From JBQCHF01 sp051953655 (GTDB taxonomy: Bacteria; Actinomycetota; Actinomycetes; Motilibacterales; Motilibacteraceae): a stretch of 6,341 nucleotides of DNA. This document shows positions 5,726 through 6,341 of the stretch, piece after piece. The stretch spans positions 1-6,341 of the forward strand of contig JBQCIO010000222.1 in NCBI GenBank assembly GCA_051953655.1. The letters are read 5' to 3'. Position numbers and translations under genes: made by a program. Below the pieces are notes generated by a model, which was given only the letters and a program-made list of their open reading frames with translations, had not been told where the DNA came from and did no database searches. The number at the start of each line of letters is the position of its first letter. Positions within the stretch are counted from its first letter, which is position 1.

Positions 5726-6341
5726 AGCTCCCCCTGGACGCGCACCCCTACGGCGACCACCCGGTCGTCCTCCCGCCGGAGGATCAGACCCGCCACGACG
5801 GCGCGCCGATCGACCTCGAGGTCCGCCTGGGCATCTACCGCAAGCTGCAGGAGATGCGGCAGTTCGAGAAGCGGGCCTACGACCTCTTCATGCGCCAGCT
5901 GGTCAAGGGCACGAGCCACCTGTCCCTGGGCATGGAGGCGATCTCGGCCGGCTTCGGCGCGGCGATGCGCAAGGACGACTACACCTTCGCCACCTACCGC
6001 GGCCACGCTCACACGCTCGCCCGCGGGGTTCCGATGACGCCGGTGCTCGCCGAGCTGCTCGGCCGCGCCAACGGCCTCATGGGCGGCAAGGGCGGCTCGA
6101 TGCACCTGACCAGCGTCGAGCACGGGATGATGGGTTCCTACGCCATCATCGGTGCGCACCTGACCATCGCCAACGGCGCGGCGTGGTCGGCGCAGTACCG
6201 CGGGTCGGGCCAGGTCGCCGTCTGCTTCTTCGGTGACGGCACGACCAACATCGGCGCCTTCCACGAGGCCCTCAACTACGCGGCCGTGTACAAGCTGCCC
6301 GTCGTCTTCGTGTGCGAGAACAACATGTACATGGAGTACAC
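5722..6341 (+). CDS. ThDP-dependent 2-oxo-acid / acetoin dehydrogenase E1 alpha subunit, 3' end missing
   Basis: 206 complete codons are visible and the frame stays open to the right edge; family members run about 320-360 residues, so roughly 60% is here. The E1 alpha subunit binds thiamine diphosphate and, with E1 beta, decarboxylates a 2-oxo acid or cleaves acetoin, passing the acyl group to a lipoyl E2. Visible family features in order: MRQFEKRA (45-52), H66 and the following GMEA (70-73), YRGHAHTLARG (92-102), MGGKGGSMH (120-128), and the ThDP/Mg motif from GDG (171-173) to NN (200-201). The usual G-I-V-G-x-x-x-P segment reads IIGAHLTIA (142-150), with Thr where Pro is common. The start is fixed by the ribosome binding site and ATGA overlap. 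The E1 beta and E2 genes would be expected just downstream. The presence of a butanediol dehydrogenase-like gene in the same operon favours an acetoin-like or other hydroxyketone substrate over pyruvate, as inference only. Confidence 0.9.
   Translation, partial: MKLPLDAHPYGDHPVVLPPEDQTRHDGAPIDLEVRLGIYRKLQEMRQFEKRAYDLFMRQLVKGTSHLSLGMEAISAGFGAAMRKDDYTFATYRGHAHTLARGVPMTPVLAELLGRANGLMGGKGGSMHLTSVEHGMMGSYAIIGAHLTIANGAAWSAQYRGSGQVAVCFFGDGTTNIGAFHEALNYAAVYKLPVVFVCENNMYMEY

Overview
The window is GC-rich, about 70% G+C outside the first ~66 bases. Codon third positions are dominated by G and C, two starts are GTG, and ribosome binding sites are strong AGGAGG types. This points to a high-GC actinobacterium; genus cannot be told from the sequence. 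The first ~66 bases are homopolymer runs unlike everything after them and are best read as a poor-quality sequence end.

Five genes lie head to tail on the + strand and look like one operon, with gaps of 46, 19 and 23 bases and then a 4-base ATGA overlap. In order: (1) 136-2637, a ribose/simple-sugar type ABC importer subunit in which a tandem ATPase (RbsA-like) is fused to a permease (RbsC-like); (2) 2684-3769, a zinc-dependent medium-chain dehydrogenase closest by motif to 2,3-butanediol dehydrogenases; (3) 3789-4325, a two-module vicinal-oxygen-chelate (VOC) metalloprotein; (4) 4349-5725, an M24 'pita-bread' protein of the creatinase/aminopeptidase P type that has lost one metal-binding Asp; (5) 5722 to the right edge, the first ~206 residues of a thiamine-diphosphate 2-oxo-acid/acetoin dehydrogenase E1 alpha subunit. 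No RNA genes, mobile elements, CRISPR arrays or convincing terminators were seen.

Inference: this is a catabolic operon for a small, probably hydroxylated compound. The importer would bring it in, the dehydrogenase would oxidise a (vicinal) hydroxyl to a ketone, and the ThDP dehydrogenase complex would cleave the resulting alpha-hydroxyketone or 2-oxo acid to an acyl-CoA. The VOC and creatinase-like proteins would do intermediate steps not deducible here. The substrate is unknown. The two most unusual points are the Asp-to-Cys change in the M24 metal site and the combination of these five families in one transcription unit.
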